Of a DNA stretch of 64,000 nucleotides, positions 27,895 through 36,454 are shown one piece after another. The notes beneath the pieces are model-generated. The model made no database searches. It saw only the letters and a program-made list of their open reading frames with translations, and was not told where the DNA came from. The position numbers and the translations under genes were made by a program. Source of the stretch: Streptomyces sp. Ag109_O5-10 (GTDB lineage Bacteria; Actinomycetota; Actinomycetes; Streptomycetales; Streptomycetaceae); assembly GCF_900105755.1 (NCBI RefSeq), contig NZ_FNTQ01000001.1, positions 868,001-932,000 of the forward strand. Reading direction: 5' to 3'. Within the stretch, counting starts at the first letter, position 1. Each line of letters begins with the position of its first letter.

Positions 27895-28500
27895 GTGATC
27901 AAACACCCAAGCAGACACTGCTCGGTGGAGCTCCAAGCCTTGCCGTCGCGGATCGGTCAGGTCCGCAGAATCGTATCTGCACAGTTGCGCTACTGGCATC
28001 TGGACCCGTTGATCGACCGGGCCGCGCTCGGTGTGACGGAGTTGCTCACCAACGTCCACCGGCACGCCCGGACCGACAAGAACTGCACCGTGGAGATCGA
28101 GCTCCAGCTCGACCGCCTCACGGTCTCGGTCCGCGACCACGATCCGCGCCTTCCGGTGGTCGAGGACGGCACGGAGATCGCGCCGATGGCCACCTGCGGG
28201 CGAGGCCTCGCGATGGTGGCCGCGGTCAGTGAGAGCTGGGGGGTACGCCCGCACGACGACGGCAAGGTCGTGTGGTTCACCCTGCCGGCACCGACGGCCA
28301 CCCCGAGGGCCGCCGCCCGCCCGCAGCACCGCGCCGCCGAACCGGCACCCCACCGGATCGTCGAGCCGGAACCCGCGGCCTCCCCCGCACCCGCCGTCGC
28401 GTCCGCCCCCGTCGGCGCCGCCGCCCCCGCGCCCGCCCACGCGGTCGCCGCGGTCCCCGGTGCCGCACACACTCCCGCCCGCTCGGCTGTCGCCAGTTGA
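27895..28500 (+). CDS. ATP-binding (RsbW-type serine-kinase fold) regulatory protein with Pro/Ala tail
   Basis: 201 residues from a GTG at 27895 with GGGGAG 8 bases upstream; an ATG at 27826 would add 23 residues. Residues about 10-130 form an HATPase_c domain of the anti-sigma/RsbW type: GVTELLTNVHRHA (N box), TVSVRDHDPRLP (G1) and GRGLAMVAAVSESWGV (G2). The last about 65 residues are a low-complexity Ala/Pro tail (EPAASPAPAVASAPVGAAAP). Streptomyces have many such kinases in partner-switching networks controlling sigma factors. No anti-sigma-antagonist gene is adjacent, so its partner is elsewhere. Confidence 0.82.
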   Translation: MIKHPSRHCSVELQALPSRIGQVRRIVSAQLRYWHLDPLIDRAALGVTELLTNVHRHARTDKNCTVEIELQLDRLTVSVRDHDPRLPVVEDGTEIAPMATCGRGLAMVAAVSESWGVRPHDDGKVVWFTLPAPTATPRAAARPQHRAAEPAPHRIVEPEPAASPAPAVASAPVGAAAPAPAHAVAAVPGAAHTPARSAVAS

Positions 28501-28549
28501 GCGGGCGGTGAGCCTCCTCGCCGAGTCTCACCCCGGCCTCACCGGTCCG

Positions 28550-28840
28550 TCATACCGCGCCGCCCTTGCCGACGCGGCCGAACTGCTCCTCCAGGACGGA
28601 CAGCCTGCGCCAGTACTCGTCCTCGTCGATCTCGCCGGAGGCGAAGCGGCGGCCGAGGACCGCGAGCGGCGAGTCACCGGCCGGCCGGCCGGCGTCCATC
28701 GGGCGCCAGGGCCCGCCGCGGCCACGCCACACGGCGCGACGCAGGAACGCGCCGACGCCGATCACGACGGCCGCCCAGATCAGCGGGAAGAACAGGATCC
28801 ACGGGCCGGGCCCGCCGTTCCAGTTCGCCAGGGTCTCCAT
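28550..28840 (-). CDS. Small membrane protein with SHOCT-type C-terminus
   Basis: 96 residues: METLANWNGGPGPWILFFPL with a membrane helix WILFFPLIWAAVVIGVGAFL, then a short linker. The SHOCT-like helix is VLGRRFASGEIDEDEYWRRL, the common oligomerisation or nucleic-acid-associated motif. The ATG at 28840 follows GGGGAG at normal distance. Such proteins are common and uncharacterised. Confidence 0.8.
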   Translation of the reverse strand: METLANWNGGPGPWILFFPLIWAAVVIGVGAFLRRAVWRGRGGPWRPMDAGRPAGDSPLAVLGRRFASGEIDEDEYWRRLSVLEEQFGRVGKGGAV

Positions 28841-28985
28841 GCCGGTCAACTCCCCAGGGTCTCGGTGTGATGTACCGAGACTGACCGCTGGGAGGGCCCG
28901 GCGTCGTCGTGCGACCGACGGCACCGCACGTACCTCCCGGGGAGTACGCGGCGGTGCCATCCCTGCTCCCGAAAGGACTGGCATT

Positions 28986-29007
28986 CTGTAACTACTAGTA
29001 TGTACAG
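28986..29007. promoter_or_regulatory. 22-bp imperfect palindrome, likely TetR autoregulatory operator
   Basis: CTGTA-AC-TACTAGTA-TG-TACAG: arms CTGTA/TACAG and centre TACTAGTA are symmetric, 18 of 22 positions. It overlaps the first possible ATG (29000) of the TetR gene and includes TAGTAT, which could be a -10 element. Binding here would block transcription of the TetR-cupin-DUF4865 operon. Confidence 0.55.
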
Positions 29008-29014
29008 TCGCGGT

Positions 29015-29569
29015 GTGAGCACGTCGGAGCGGTTGATCGAGTCCACCCGCGAGTTGCTGTGGGATCGCGGCTACGTCGGCACGAGCCCCAAGGCGATCCT
29101 GGAGCGCGCGGGCGCCGGCCAGGGCAGCATGTACCACCACTTCAAGGGAAAACCGGACCTGGCGCTGGCCGCGATCCGGCGGACCGCCGAGGAACTGCTG
29201 GCCACCGCCGAGGCCGTGCTCACCGGACCGGGCACCCCGTACGAGCGGATCGAGGCGTATCTGCGGCGTGAGCGCGACGTGCTGCGCGGCTGCCCGGTCG
29301 GCCGGCTGACCATGGACCCGGACATCGTCGCGAGCGACGAACTGCGCGCGCCGGTCGACGAGACACTCGACCGGATCCTGGAACTGATCGCCGGGATCGT
29401 CGAGGAAGGCAAGGAACTAGGACAGTTCGGGTCCCAGGTGGACGGCGAGGAGATCGCCGCGACCGTGCTCGCGACCGTGCAGGGCGGCTATGTGCTCGCC
29501 CGGGCGTCGGGTTCCCCCGCCGCGTTCGACGCCGGGGTGCGCGGACTGCTGTCCCTGCTGAGGAGTTGA
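29015..29569 (+). CDS. TetR-family transcriptional regulator
   Basis: 184 residues from the GTG at 29015 (VSTSERLIESTRELLWDRGY). Helix-turn-helix GTSPKAILERAGAGQGSMYH, then HFKGKPDLALAAI, typical of the AcrR/TetR_C_6-like group. C-terminal ligand domain with CPVGRLTMDPDIV. An ATG at 29000 lies within the operator palindrome and would suit a leaderless transcript, so the start is not settled. It heads an operon with a cupin, DUF4865 and phosphotriesterase-like gene. Confidence 0.9.
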   Translation: MSTSERLIESTRELLWDRGYVGTSPKAILERAGAGQGSMYHHFKGKPDLALAAIRRTAEELLATAEAVLTGPGTPYERIEAYLRRERDVLRGCPVGRLTMDPDIVASDELRAPVDETLDRILELIAGIVEEGKELGQFGSQVDGEEIAATVLATVQGGYVLARASGSPAAFDAGVRGLLSLLRS

Positions 29570-29574
29570 CGTAC

Positions 29575-29963
29575 GTGCACATCCCCAGAGAGCGCCCGGA
29601 CACCCGGCGGGGCCCGGCGGAGAACTTCACGGGCACGGTGTGGCTGGACGGGATCGCGGCACCCGCCGCCCCGTCCCGGCTGCGCGTGTTCAGCGTCCAC
29701 TTCCCGCCCGGCGCCCACACCGCCTGGCACCGGCATCCGCACGGTCAGGTGCTGCCCGTCCTGGCGGGCGAGGGGCTGGTGCAGCGCGGGGCGGCGAGCC
29801 GGAGGCGGTCCGCGCGGGCGACACGGTGTGGATCGAGCCGGGCGAACGGCACTGGCACGGCGCCGGGCCACGCACCTTCATGACGCATCTCGCGGTCGTG
29901 GAGGCCGCCGAGGACGGCACGACCACCGAGTGGCACGAACACGTGACGGACTACCCGGCCTGA
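29575..29963 (+). pseudogene. Cupin-domain protein with single-base frameshift
   Basis: A GTG at 29575 follows GAGGAG. The first part gives FSVHFPPGAHTAWHRHPHGQ and VLPVLAGEGLVQR, the first cupin metal motif. Around 29786-29796 the frame breaks: the cupin continues in the next frame as GGEPEAVRAGDTVWIEPGER, HWHGAGPRTFMTHLAVVEA and a WHEHVTD end. One missing G in CGCGGGG(G)CGGC restores a protein of about 130 residues. It is probably an operon gene for a small cupin of the carboxymuconolactone-associated type; active only if the deletion is a sequencing error. Confidence 0.82.
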
Positions 29964-29978
29964 GGAGGGACCAGCGCC

Positions 29979-30563
29979 ATGCACGCCATGCAGTACGAGT
30001 TCACCCTGCCCGCGGACTACGACATGGACGTCGTCCGCGCCCGTGTCGCGCGCGTCGGGCATCTGCTGGACGACTGGGACGGCCTCGGCGTCAAGACCTA
30101 CCTCATGCGCGAGCGGGGCCGGCACGGCTCGCCGGTCAACCAGTACGGCCCGTTCTACCTCTGGAACACCGTGCGGGGCATGAACGGCTTCCTGTGGGGA
30201 GGCCCCTTCCAGGGCCCCGTCGACGACTTCGGCCGGCCGCACGTGCGGCAGTGGACGGGCCTGGCCTTCGAGGAGGGCAGCGCCGCCGGCTCCCCCGCCG
30301 CGTTCGCCGTGCGGCGGCGCCGACCGGTGCCGGACGGTGTGGAGTTGGCCGCCTTCATGGCCGACGCGGCGGACGAGACAGGGAGGCTGGCGGCCGAGGA
30401 CGGTGCCGTGCTGGCGGCGTGCGCCGTGGACACGGACGCCTGGGAGCTGGTCCACTTCTCGCTCTGGGAGCACGCTGCGCCCAAGGCCGAGGGCGATGTC
30501 TTCCAGGTACTGCATCTGTCCGAGCCGGGGCGCGGTGCGCTGCCGCGAGGGCGGCAGTGGTGA
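29979..30563 (+). CDS. DUF4865 family protein
   Basis: 194 residues starting MHAMQYEFTLPADYDMDVVR, with VKTYLMRERGRHGSPVNQYG and WTGLAFEEGSAAGSPAAFAV, which I recognise as DUF4865. It has no membrane helix. GGAGGGA lies 8 bases before the ATG at 29979; an ATG three codons later is also possible. Members often accompany a TetR regulator and a cupin, as here. The stop overlaps the next start as GTGA. Function unknown; possibly handles a small toxic compound sensed by the TetR. Confidence 0.8.
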   Translation: MHAMQYEFTLPADYDMDVVRARVARVGHLLDDWDGLGVKTYLMRERGRHGSPVNQYGPFYLWNTVRGMNGFLWGGPFQGPVDDFGRPHVRQWTGLAFEEGSAAGSPAAFAVRRRRPVPDGVELAAFMADAADETGRLAAEDGAVLAACAVDTDAWELVHFSLWEHAAPKAEGDVFQVLHLSEPGRGALPRGRQW

Positions 30564-31467
30564 GCGCTGTCCGCACGGTCCTCGGTGACATCCGGCCCGC
30601 CGAGCTGGGGGTCTGCGACGCGCACGACCACCTCTTCCTCCGCAGCCCCCGGTTGCCGGGACAGGAACTGGACGACGCCGGCGCCGCCCGGGCCGAACTG
30701 GCGGCGTTCCGCGCGGCGGGCGGCGCGGCCGTCGTGCAGTGGACGCCGTCCGGTATGGGGCGGCGGGCCGCCGACCTTCCCCTGCTGTCCCGGTCCACAG
30801 GGGTACACGTGGTCTGCGCGACAGGACTCCACCAGGCGGCGCACTACGCACCGGAGTCGCTCGACGGCCTGCGCGGACGGCTCGCCGAGGTGTTCGTCTC
30901 CGAACTGACCGAGGGCATCGGTACGTCCGGGGTACGCGCCGGTCTGGTCAAGGTGGCGGGCGGCTTCCACCACCTCGACGCGCACGCCCGCTGGACGATG
31001 ACCGCGGCGGCCGAGGCCCACCACGCGACGGGCGCGCCGGTCGCCGTCCACCTGGAGCTGGGCACCGGCGCCCTCGACGTACTCGACCTGCTCTGCGGGG
31101 AGTTGGGCGTCCCCGCCGACCGGGTGATCCTCGGCCACCTGAACCGCTCCCCCGACCTCACCGTCCAGCGGCAGGCCGCCGCCTCCGGCTGCTGGCTGGC
31201 CTTCGACGGGCCGTCCCGGGCCGACCACGCCACCGACTGGCGGATGCCCGAGGCCGTACGGGCCCTGGCCGAGGCGGGGTTCGGGGACGGCTGCTGCTGG
31301 GCGGTGACACCGTGGTGGCGGAGGCAAGGTCGGTGGACGGCGGACCCGGGATGCCGTACCTGCTGTGGCGGGTGCGGGCGCGGCTGGAGGCCGAGTCGGG
31401 CGCGGAGGCCGTCGACCGGATCCTCGTGGACAACCCCGCTCGGGCCTTCGCCGTCGACTGGCGCTGA
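30560..31467 (+). pseudogene. Phosphotriesterase-like metal hydrolase with single-base frameshift
   Basis: The GTG at 30560 overlaps the previous stop. The TIM-barrel hydrolase motifs are CDAHDHLFLRSPRLPG (HxH), LVKVAGGFHHLD (metal-bridging Lys), VHLELGTGALDVL and VILGHLNRSPDL. At about 31288-31292 the frame breaks: GFGDGCCW should be GFGDRLLLGGDTVVAEARS, which follows in the next frame to the stop at 31467 and supplies the catalytic Asp of GGD and a DNPARAF end. One missing C explains it. Family enzymes hydrolyse lactones or phosphotriesters. As written the protein would lose its final metal ligand. Confidence 0.82.
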
Positions 31468-31610
31468 GCGCTCCGCGGGAAGCGCCGCGGCCTGCCGGGT
31501 GCCGACTGCGGCGCCGTCGTGGCCGCGTGCGCCGGTCCGGCCTCGGGCGGCCGCTGGTGGCGCCGTCGTGGAGCCTGCCGGCACGGTGGTGACCGGGCCG
31601 CGGTGGGCCG

Positions 31611-32846
31611 TTACCGAAGTGCCCCGAGCGGGTCGTCCAGTACCGGCTGCCAGGCCAGCTCGGCCGCTCCCACCAGGCTGTTGTGGCTCAGCGTGCACGG
31701 CAGGATGGGCACGCTGCCGCTCTGGCCCCACAGGCTGCGGTCGGCGACGACGGCGCGCAGCCGCTCCGGGTCGGCGTCCAGGAGGGTGCGGTGCAGGCCG
31801 CCGAGGATGATGCGGTCGGGGTTGAGGATGTTGACCAGGCCCGCAAGCCCGAGGCCGAGGCGGTCGATCAGCGCCTCGGTGGCCCCGCGGACGGTCGGGT
31901 CGGCGTAGTGGTCGCGGATCAGGTCCTCGGCCTGCCGCAGCAGCGACACCTCGGGGCCGGGTGCGCGGCCCGCCTCGATCAGCAGCGCCAGGGGATCGGC
32001 CTCCACGTCCAGGCAGCCCCGGCTGCCGCAGTGGCAGGGGCGGCCGTCCGGGTTCACGGCGACGTGGCCGACCTCCAGGGCCAGACCCGAACTCCCCGTG
32101 TGCAGGCGGCCGTCCAGGACCAGTGCACCGCCGACGCCCCGGTGCCCGGTGGCCACGCAGAGCAGGTCGCGGGCGCCCCGGCCCGCGCCGTGCCGGTGCT
32201 CGGCCAGCGCGGCCAGGTTCACGTCGTTGCCCGCGAACGCCGGGCCGGTGATGCCGGCCGCGCGCACGCACTCCGCGAAGATCCGGCGTACCGGCGCTCC
32301 CGCCGGCCAGGCCAGGTGGAGGGGGTTGAGGGCGAGGCCCTCCGGTTCGGCGACGGCGGACGGCACGGCGAGACCCGCGCCGACGCAGCGGAGGCCGGTG
32401 CTGTGCAGCAGTTCGGCGCCCGCCTCGACCACCGAGCCGAGCACCTTCGCCGGGTCGGCGTCGACGGTCTCGCAGCCCGGCGCGGTCGCGACGATCCGGC
32501 CGCCCAGGCCGACCAGCGCCGCCCGGAAGCCGTCGGCGTGGACCTGCGCGGCGAGTGCGACCGGGCCGTTCTCGGCGACCTCCAGGCGGTGCGAGGGGCG
32601 GCCCTGCGAACCGGCGGCGGCGCCCGGGTGGGCGTCGACCCTGATCAGGCCGAGCGCCTCCAGTTCGGCGGCGACGGCGCCGGCCGTGGCCCGGGTGACG
32701 CCGAGTTCCGCGGTGAGCACCGCGCGGGTGGGGGCGCGGCCGGTGTGGACGAGTTCCAGGGCGGGCCCGAGTGCGCCACGTCCTCGGTCCAGCCGGGGTT
32801 TCGAGGTTCCGTTCCCCGTCGGGCCGGGGGCCGCCTTTCCGCTCAT
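31611..32846 (-). CDS. ROK-family transcriptional regulator
   Basis: 411 residues. N-terminal winged helix-turn-helix (RAVLTAELGVTRATAGAVAA, about 41-60) followed by a ROK sugar-kinase fold. That fold contains the zinc motif CHCGSRGCLDVEAD (CxCGxxGCxE-like with Asp for Glu), the AGNDVNLAALAEH motif and LEVGHVAVNPDG. ROK repressors with this layout, like NagC/XylR, regulate sugar uptake and use. The kinase catalytic Asp of GNDVN is present, so some activity cannot be excluded. No sugar transporter is adjacent. Confidence 0.9.
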   Translation of the reverse strand: MSGKAAPGPTGNGTSKPRLDRGRGALGPALELVHTGRAPTRAVLTAELGVTRATAGAVAAELEALGLIRVDAHPGAAAGSQGRPSHRLEVAENGPVALAAQVHADGFRAALVGLGGRIVATAPGCETVDADPAKVLGSVVEAGAELLHSTGLRCVGAGLAVPSAVAEPEGLALNPLHLAWPAGAPVRRIFAECVRAAGITGPAFAGNDVNLAALAEHRHGAGRGARDLLCVATGHRGVGGALVLDGRLHTGSSGLALEVGHVAVNPDGRPCHCGSRGCLDVEADPLALLIEAGRAPGPEVSLLRQAEDLIRDHYADPTVRGATEALIDRLGLGLAGLVNILNPDRIILGGLHRTLLDADPERLRAVVADRSLWGQSGSVPILPCTLSHNSLVGAAELAWQPVLDDPLGALR

Positions 32847-32948
32847 GAGAGGGAGTCTGCCATGATCCGCAGTCCTGAAAGGCGCCGGTGCGTTGTGGCC
32901 GGTTCCCGGTTCCCCACGCCCGCTACGAGGCGCTCGGGCTCGGGCATT

Positions 32949-33599
32949 TCACAGGCCACTCACTCTCAGCGTGACGTTCAGACGGCCGGTCAGGCCCAGC
33001 TCCGGGGGTGCCGTCCCCGGGTAGACCCTCGGCACCCCGTGGTAGGCGAGCCGCGACTCGTCCCCGAACACGAAGAGGTCCCCGGATCGCAGTTCGACGT
33101 CCTGGTACGGCTTCGTCCGTGTCTCCGTGTTGCCGAAGCGGAAGACGCAGGTGTCCCCGAGGCTCAGCGACACCACCGGTGCGTCCGACTTCTCGTCGGC
33201 GTCACGGTGCATGCCCATGCGGGCGTCGGCGTCGTAGAAGTTGATCAGTGCGATGTCGTACGACAATCCGCCGGCCGCCGCCGGTCCCAGGGCGTCGGTC
33301 ACCGCGCGGCGGCCCAGGTCGCCGAGCCAGGCCGGGAACGGCTTGACGGGGCCGCCGTCGCCGTCGACGACCGTGCGGGCGTAGGCGTACGGATGCCAGT
33401 GCCAGCCCAGGCAGACCTGGCGGGCGGTCATCGTGCCGCCGCCGGGCGTGCGGACCGTGCGCAGGCCCGCCGGTGGCCGGGCCCAGTCGCGGCAGGCGGC
33501 GAGCAGCGCGCGCTGCCGGTCCGGGTCCAGCCAGTCGGGGACGTGCACGGCGCCCGGTGCGATGCGGGCGCGCGCCCTCGGGAACAGTTCATCCTCCAT
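32949..33599 (-). CDS. alkB: AlkB-like alpha-ketoglutarate-dependent dioxygenase
   Basis: 216 residues with the Fe(II)/2-oxoglutarate motifs: MGMHRDADEKSDAPVVSLSL supplies His and Asp, SRLAYHGVPRVYPG the second His, and LTGRLNVTLRVSG the two Arg that bind 2-oxoglutarate. LGWHWHPYAYA is the nucleotide-lid region of AlkB. It should repair alkylated bases (1-methyladenine, 3-methylcytosine) by oxidative demethylation. It is a single gene, divergent from the methyltransferase at 33655; no ada box seen. Confidence 0.9.
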   Translation of the reverse strand: MEDELFPRARARIAPGAVHVPDWLDPDRQRALLAACRDWARPPAGLRTVRTPGGGTMTARQVCLGWHWHPYAYARTVVDGDGGPVKPFPAWLGDLGRRAVTDALGPAAAGGLSYDIALINFYDADARMGMHRDADEKSDAPVVSLSLGDTCVFRFGNTETRTKPYQDVELRSGDLFVFGDESRLAYHGVPRVYPGTAPPELGLTGRLNVTLRVSGL

Positions 33600-33654
33600 G
33601 CCCCCATCCTGCCCGACCGGGCCTGAGCTGCGGTTCCGCTAGCCTGGACGCACG

Positions 33655-34797
33655 ATGAGCGACCGTATGACGACTGCCTGGGGCGAGTACGAGCTGTCCC
33701 GCTTCCCGGAGGATCCGCGCGACCGGCTGCGTGCCTGGGACGCCTCCGACGCGTACCTGCTGCGCCATCTCGACCAGGAGCGGACCGACCTTTCGGGCAC
33801 GGTCGTGGTGCTCGGCGACCGCTGGGGCGCGCTGGTCACGGCGCTGGCGGCGCACCGGCCGGCGCAGATCACCGACTCGTACCTGAGCCAGGAGGCGACC
33901 CGCGCGAACCTGGCGCGCGCGGGTGTCGAGCCGGGCGCGGTGCAGCTGCTGACCACCCAGGATCCGCCGCCGGACCGGGTGGACGTGCTGCTGGTACGGG
34001 TGCCGAAGAGCCTGGCGCTGCTCGAGGACCAGCTGCTGCGACTGGCGCCCGCCGTGCACGCGGGGACGGTCGTGATCGGGACCGGCATGGTCAAGGAGAT
34101 CCACACGTCGACGCTCCGGTTGTTCGAGCGGATCCTCGGGCCGACCCGGACCTCGCTGGCCGAGCAGAAGGCCCGGCTGATCCACTGCACGCCGGATCCG
34201 TCGCTGGAGCGCCCGGAGAACCCGTGGCCGTACAGCTACGCGCTCCCCGCCGGCATCGGCGCCGTCTCCGGTCGAACGGTCGTCAACCACGCGGGGGTCT
34301 TCTGCGCCGACCGGCTCGACATCGGGACGCGGTTCTTCCTGGCGCATCTGCCCGGGCGCGGCCGCCGGATCGTGGACCTGGGGTGCGGGAACGGGGTCGT
34401 GGGCACGGCGGTGGCGTTGGCCGACCCCACGGCGGAGGTGCTGTTCGTGGACGAGTCGTTCCAGGCGGTGGCCTCGGCGGAGGCCACCTACAAGGCGAAC
34501 GGGGTGCCCGGGCACGCCGAGTTCCGGGTCGGCGACGGGCTGGCCGGGGTCGCGGCCGGCAGCGTGGACGTGGTGCTGAACAACCCGCCGTTCCACTCCC
34601 ACCAGGCGACCACCGACGCGACGGCGTGGCGGATGTTCAGCGGGGCGAAGCGGGCGCTGCGGCCGGGCGGCGAGCTGTGGGTGGTCGGCAACCGGCACCT
34701 GGGCTACCACGTGACGCTGCGCCGCCTGTTCGGCAACAGTCAACTGGTCGCGAGCGACCCGAAGTTCGTGGTGCTGAAGGCGGTCAGGCGCGGGTAG
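33655..34797 (+). CDS. RsmC/RlmG-type rRNA guanine-N2 methyltransferase
   Basis: 380 residues made of two Rossmann-like halves. The C-terminal SAM-binding domain has IVDLGCGNGVVGTAVALADP, LFVDESFQAVASAEATY and the catalytic NPPF motif in VVLNNPPFHSHQATT. The N-terminal half (GTVVVLGDRWGALVTALAAH, AGTVVIGTGMVKEIH) is the degenerate copy typical of RsmC and RlmG. These methylate a guanine in 16S or 23S rRNA; this sequence alone does not say which. An ATG four codons later is an alternative start. Its last 14 bases overlap the aldolase relic on the other strand. Confidence 0.88.
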   Translation: MSDRMTTAWGEYELSRFPEDPRDRLRAWDASDAYLLRHLDQERTDLSGTVVVLGDRWGALVTALAAHRPAQITDSYLSQEATRANLARAGVEPGAVQLLTTQDPPPDRVDVLLVRVPKSLALLEDQLLRLAPAVHAGTVVIGTGMVKEIHTSTLRLFERILGPTRTSLAEQKARLIHCTPDPSLERPENPWPYSYALPAGIGAVSGRTVVNHAGVFCADRLDIGTRFFLAHLPGRGRRIVDLGCGNGVVGTAVALADPTAEVLFVDESFQAVASAEATYKANGVPGHAEFRVGDGLAGVAAGSVDVVLNNPPFHSHQATTDATAWRMFSGAKRALRPGGELWVVGNRHLGYHVTLRRLFGNSQLVASDPKFVVLKAVRRG

Positions 34798-35060
34798 TCC
34801 CGCCGGTGAGCGCGGCGATGATCCGGGTCACCTCGCGTTCGGCGGCCGCGGTGGCGGCGCGAGCCGGTGGGAGGAGGCTTCCGAGGCGGAACTTGACGGC
34901 GTTCTCGCCGACTTGGAGGACGACGGGTGAACCGGCCGCCTCGGCGCCGGCGATGACGGCCACCACGTGTCCCCGGGTGATGACGTGGAACGCGGCGACG
35001 GCGGACCGGACTTCGGCGGCCGGCCCAGGAGTGTGCCGGTGGCGGTGACCTGTCGGGAGA
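34784..35060 (-). pseudogene. Class II fructose/tagatose-bisphosphate aldolase relic with internal deletion
   Basis: On the minus strand the segment AVAAFHVITRGHVVAVIAGA, then EAAGSPVVLQVGENAVKF, is the N-terminal part of KbaY/GatY-like class II aldolases. It is followed, after only about 20 residues, by EVTRIIAAL, the family's usual C-terminal helix. About 200 residues, including the zinc site, are absent, so an internal deletion has removed the core. It lies next to the DeoR gene at 35242, the usual partner of such aldolases. Confidence 0.6.
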
Positions 35061-35133
35061 GTCCGGCCGGCGCGGGGCCGAACGTCCAGGTCGCCGTGGC
35101 CAGGGTGGGGATGCCGATCGAGCGGATGATTGT

Positions 35134-35165
35134 TTGTGCACGATAGAGCCACCCTCCAAGCACAA
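35134..35165. promoter_or_regulatory. Spaced inverted repeat upstream of DeoR gene
   Basis: TTGTGC (35134-35139) and GCACAA (35160-35165) are perfect inverted half-sites 20 bases apart, about 77-108 bases upstream of the DeoR start. DeoR-type regulators commonly bind such separated repeats. It may control both the DeoR gene and the former aldolase gene on the other side. Confidence 0.4.
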
Positions 35166-35241
35166 CCACGCATCCCGCACGAATTCAGGTGCGCTAAGGT
35201 CACCGGGAGCCACCGGAAGGCCCGAGGAACGGAGGCGGCGG

Positions 35242-36021
35242 ATGTCGCGCGACGCCCGCTGGAAGGCGCTGCTCGAATTGCTGGTCGAGCGTGGCCGCCT
35301 CGAGGTCGAGGAGGCGGCGGCCGAGCTGGCGGTCTCGGCGGCCACCATCCGCCGGGACCTGGACCAGCTCGCCGAGCAGCAGATGCTGGTGCGCACCCGG
35401 GGCGGCGCGGTGGTGCACGGGGTGTCGTACGAGCTGCCGTTGCGCTACAAGACGGCGCGGCAGGCCTCGGAGAAGCAGCGGATCGCCAAGGCGGTGGCGG
35501 ACCTCGTCGAGCCGGGCGAGACGGTGGGACTCACGGGCGGTACGACCACCACCGAGGTGGCCCGTGCCCTGGCCGTACGCGGAGACCTCACCACCGGTAC
35601 GCCGGCACTGACGGTCGTCACGAACGCGCTCAACATCGCGAACGAACTCGCGGTGCGGCCCCAGTTCAAGATCGTGGTGACGGGCGGGGTGGCGCGCCCG
35701 CAGTCGTACGAGCTCATCGGGCCGCTCGCGGACGGGGTACTGGGGCAGATCACCCTCGATGTGGCGGTGCTCGGAGTGGTCGCCTTCGACGTCGTCCACG
35801 GGGCCGCGGCCCATGACGAGGGGGAGGCCGCGGTCAACAGGCTGCTCTGCGAGCGGGCGGCCCGCGTGGTGGTCGCCGCGGACTCCAGCAAGCTGGGCGG
35901 GCGGGCGTTCGCCCGGATCTGCGCGGCGGAGCTTGTGCACGTCCTGGTCACGGACACGGCGGCGGAGCCGGAGACGGTACGCCCGTTCGAGGAGGCGGGG
36001 ATCCGGGTCCTGACCGTGTGA
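35242..36021 (+). CDS. DeoR-family transcriptional regulator (AgaR/GatR-like)
   Basis: 259 residues from the ATG at 35242 with GGAGGCGG just upstream. Helix-turn-helix LEVEEAAAELAVSAATIRRD, sensor domain with VGLTGGTTTTEVARALAV, IVVTGGVARPQSYELIGPLA and VVAADSSKLGGRAFARICAA. These regulators respond to a sugar phosphate. The neighbouring relic of a class II aldolase suggests it once controlled galactitol, tagatose or N-acetylgalactosamine use. Confidence 0.93.
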   Translation: MSRDARWKALLELLVERGRLEVEEAAAELAVSAATIRRDLDQLAEQQMLVRTRGGAVVHGVSYELPLRYKTARQASEKQRIAKAVADLVEPGETVGLTGGTTTTEVARALAVRGDLTTGTPALTVVTNALNIANELAVRPQFKIVVTGGVARPQSYELIGPLADGVLGQITLDVAVLGVVAFDVVHGAAAHDEGEAAVNRLLCERAARVVVAADSSKLGGRAFARICAAELVHVLVTDTAAEPETVRPFEEAGIRVLTV

Positions 36022-36058
36022 GCACGGCCCGGTGCGGCCCGGCGACCGGGATCCGCTG

Positions 36059-36454
36059 TCACATCCCGCTGGTGTCCGCGCTGACGAATCCCGCGCCCCG
36101 CTGGTCGTTGCAGCCGAAGACGGGCCGGTCGGCCGGGTCGGGCCAGCTCTGCCGGGCCTGGAGGGCGACGCTCACCAGGGTGAGCAGCAGGTCGACGTCG
36201 CTCGCCGCGTCGAGTCGTATGGTCACCCACTGCGAGCCCGGCACGATCCGGATCGCTCCCGTGCTCTTCAGGTCCTTGGCGAAGTGCCGGATGGCATGGG
36301 TGGTGAGACGCAGGTCCACATCGCGGTCGGAGTGAAAGTGCGCGATCTCGCCCTGCGCCGAACTCACGGCCTGGCCCAGACCGCAGCTCGGTACGGCCTG
36401 GACCAGGTCGGGCCAGGTCGCCAGTTGCGCCAGAGCGCGCAAGGCCAACGTCAT
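36059..36454 (-). CDS. Luciferase-domain (DUF5519-like) protein
   Basis: 131 residues: QGEIAHFHSDRDVDLRLTTH, then HFAKDLKSTGAIRIVPGSQW and VTIRLDAASDVDLLLTLVSV. I recognise this as the small Streptomyces protein family annotated as luciferase-domain/DUF5519-like, with no membrane helix. No catalytic role is established. The ATG at 36454 is the first in the frame; the 204 bases upstream hold nothing I can support. Confidence 0.65.
   Translation of the reverse strand: MTLALRALAQLATWPDLVQAVPSCGLGQAVSSAQGEIAHFHSDRDVDLRLTTHAIRHFAKDLKSTGAIRIVPGSQWVTIRLDAASDVDLLLTLVSVALQARQSWPDPADRPVFGCNDQRGAGFVSADTSGM

Noticed and set aside
34828..35169. Minus-strand frame MVVLGGWLYRAQTIIRSIGI upstream of the aldolase relic
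   Set aside because: I recognise no family, and it continues through the relic in the wrong frame.
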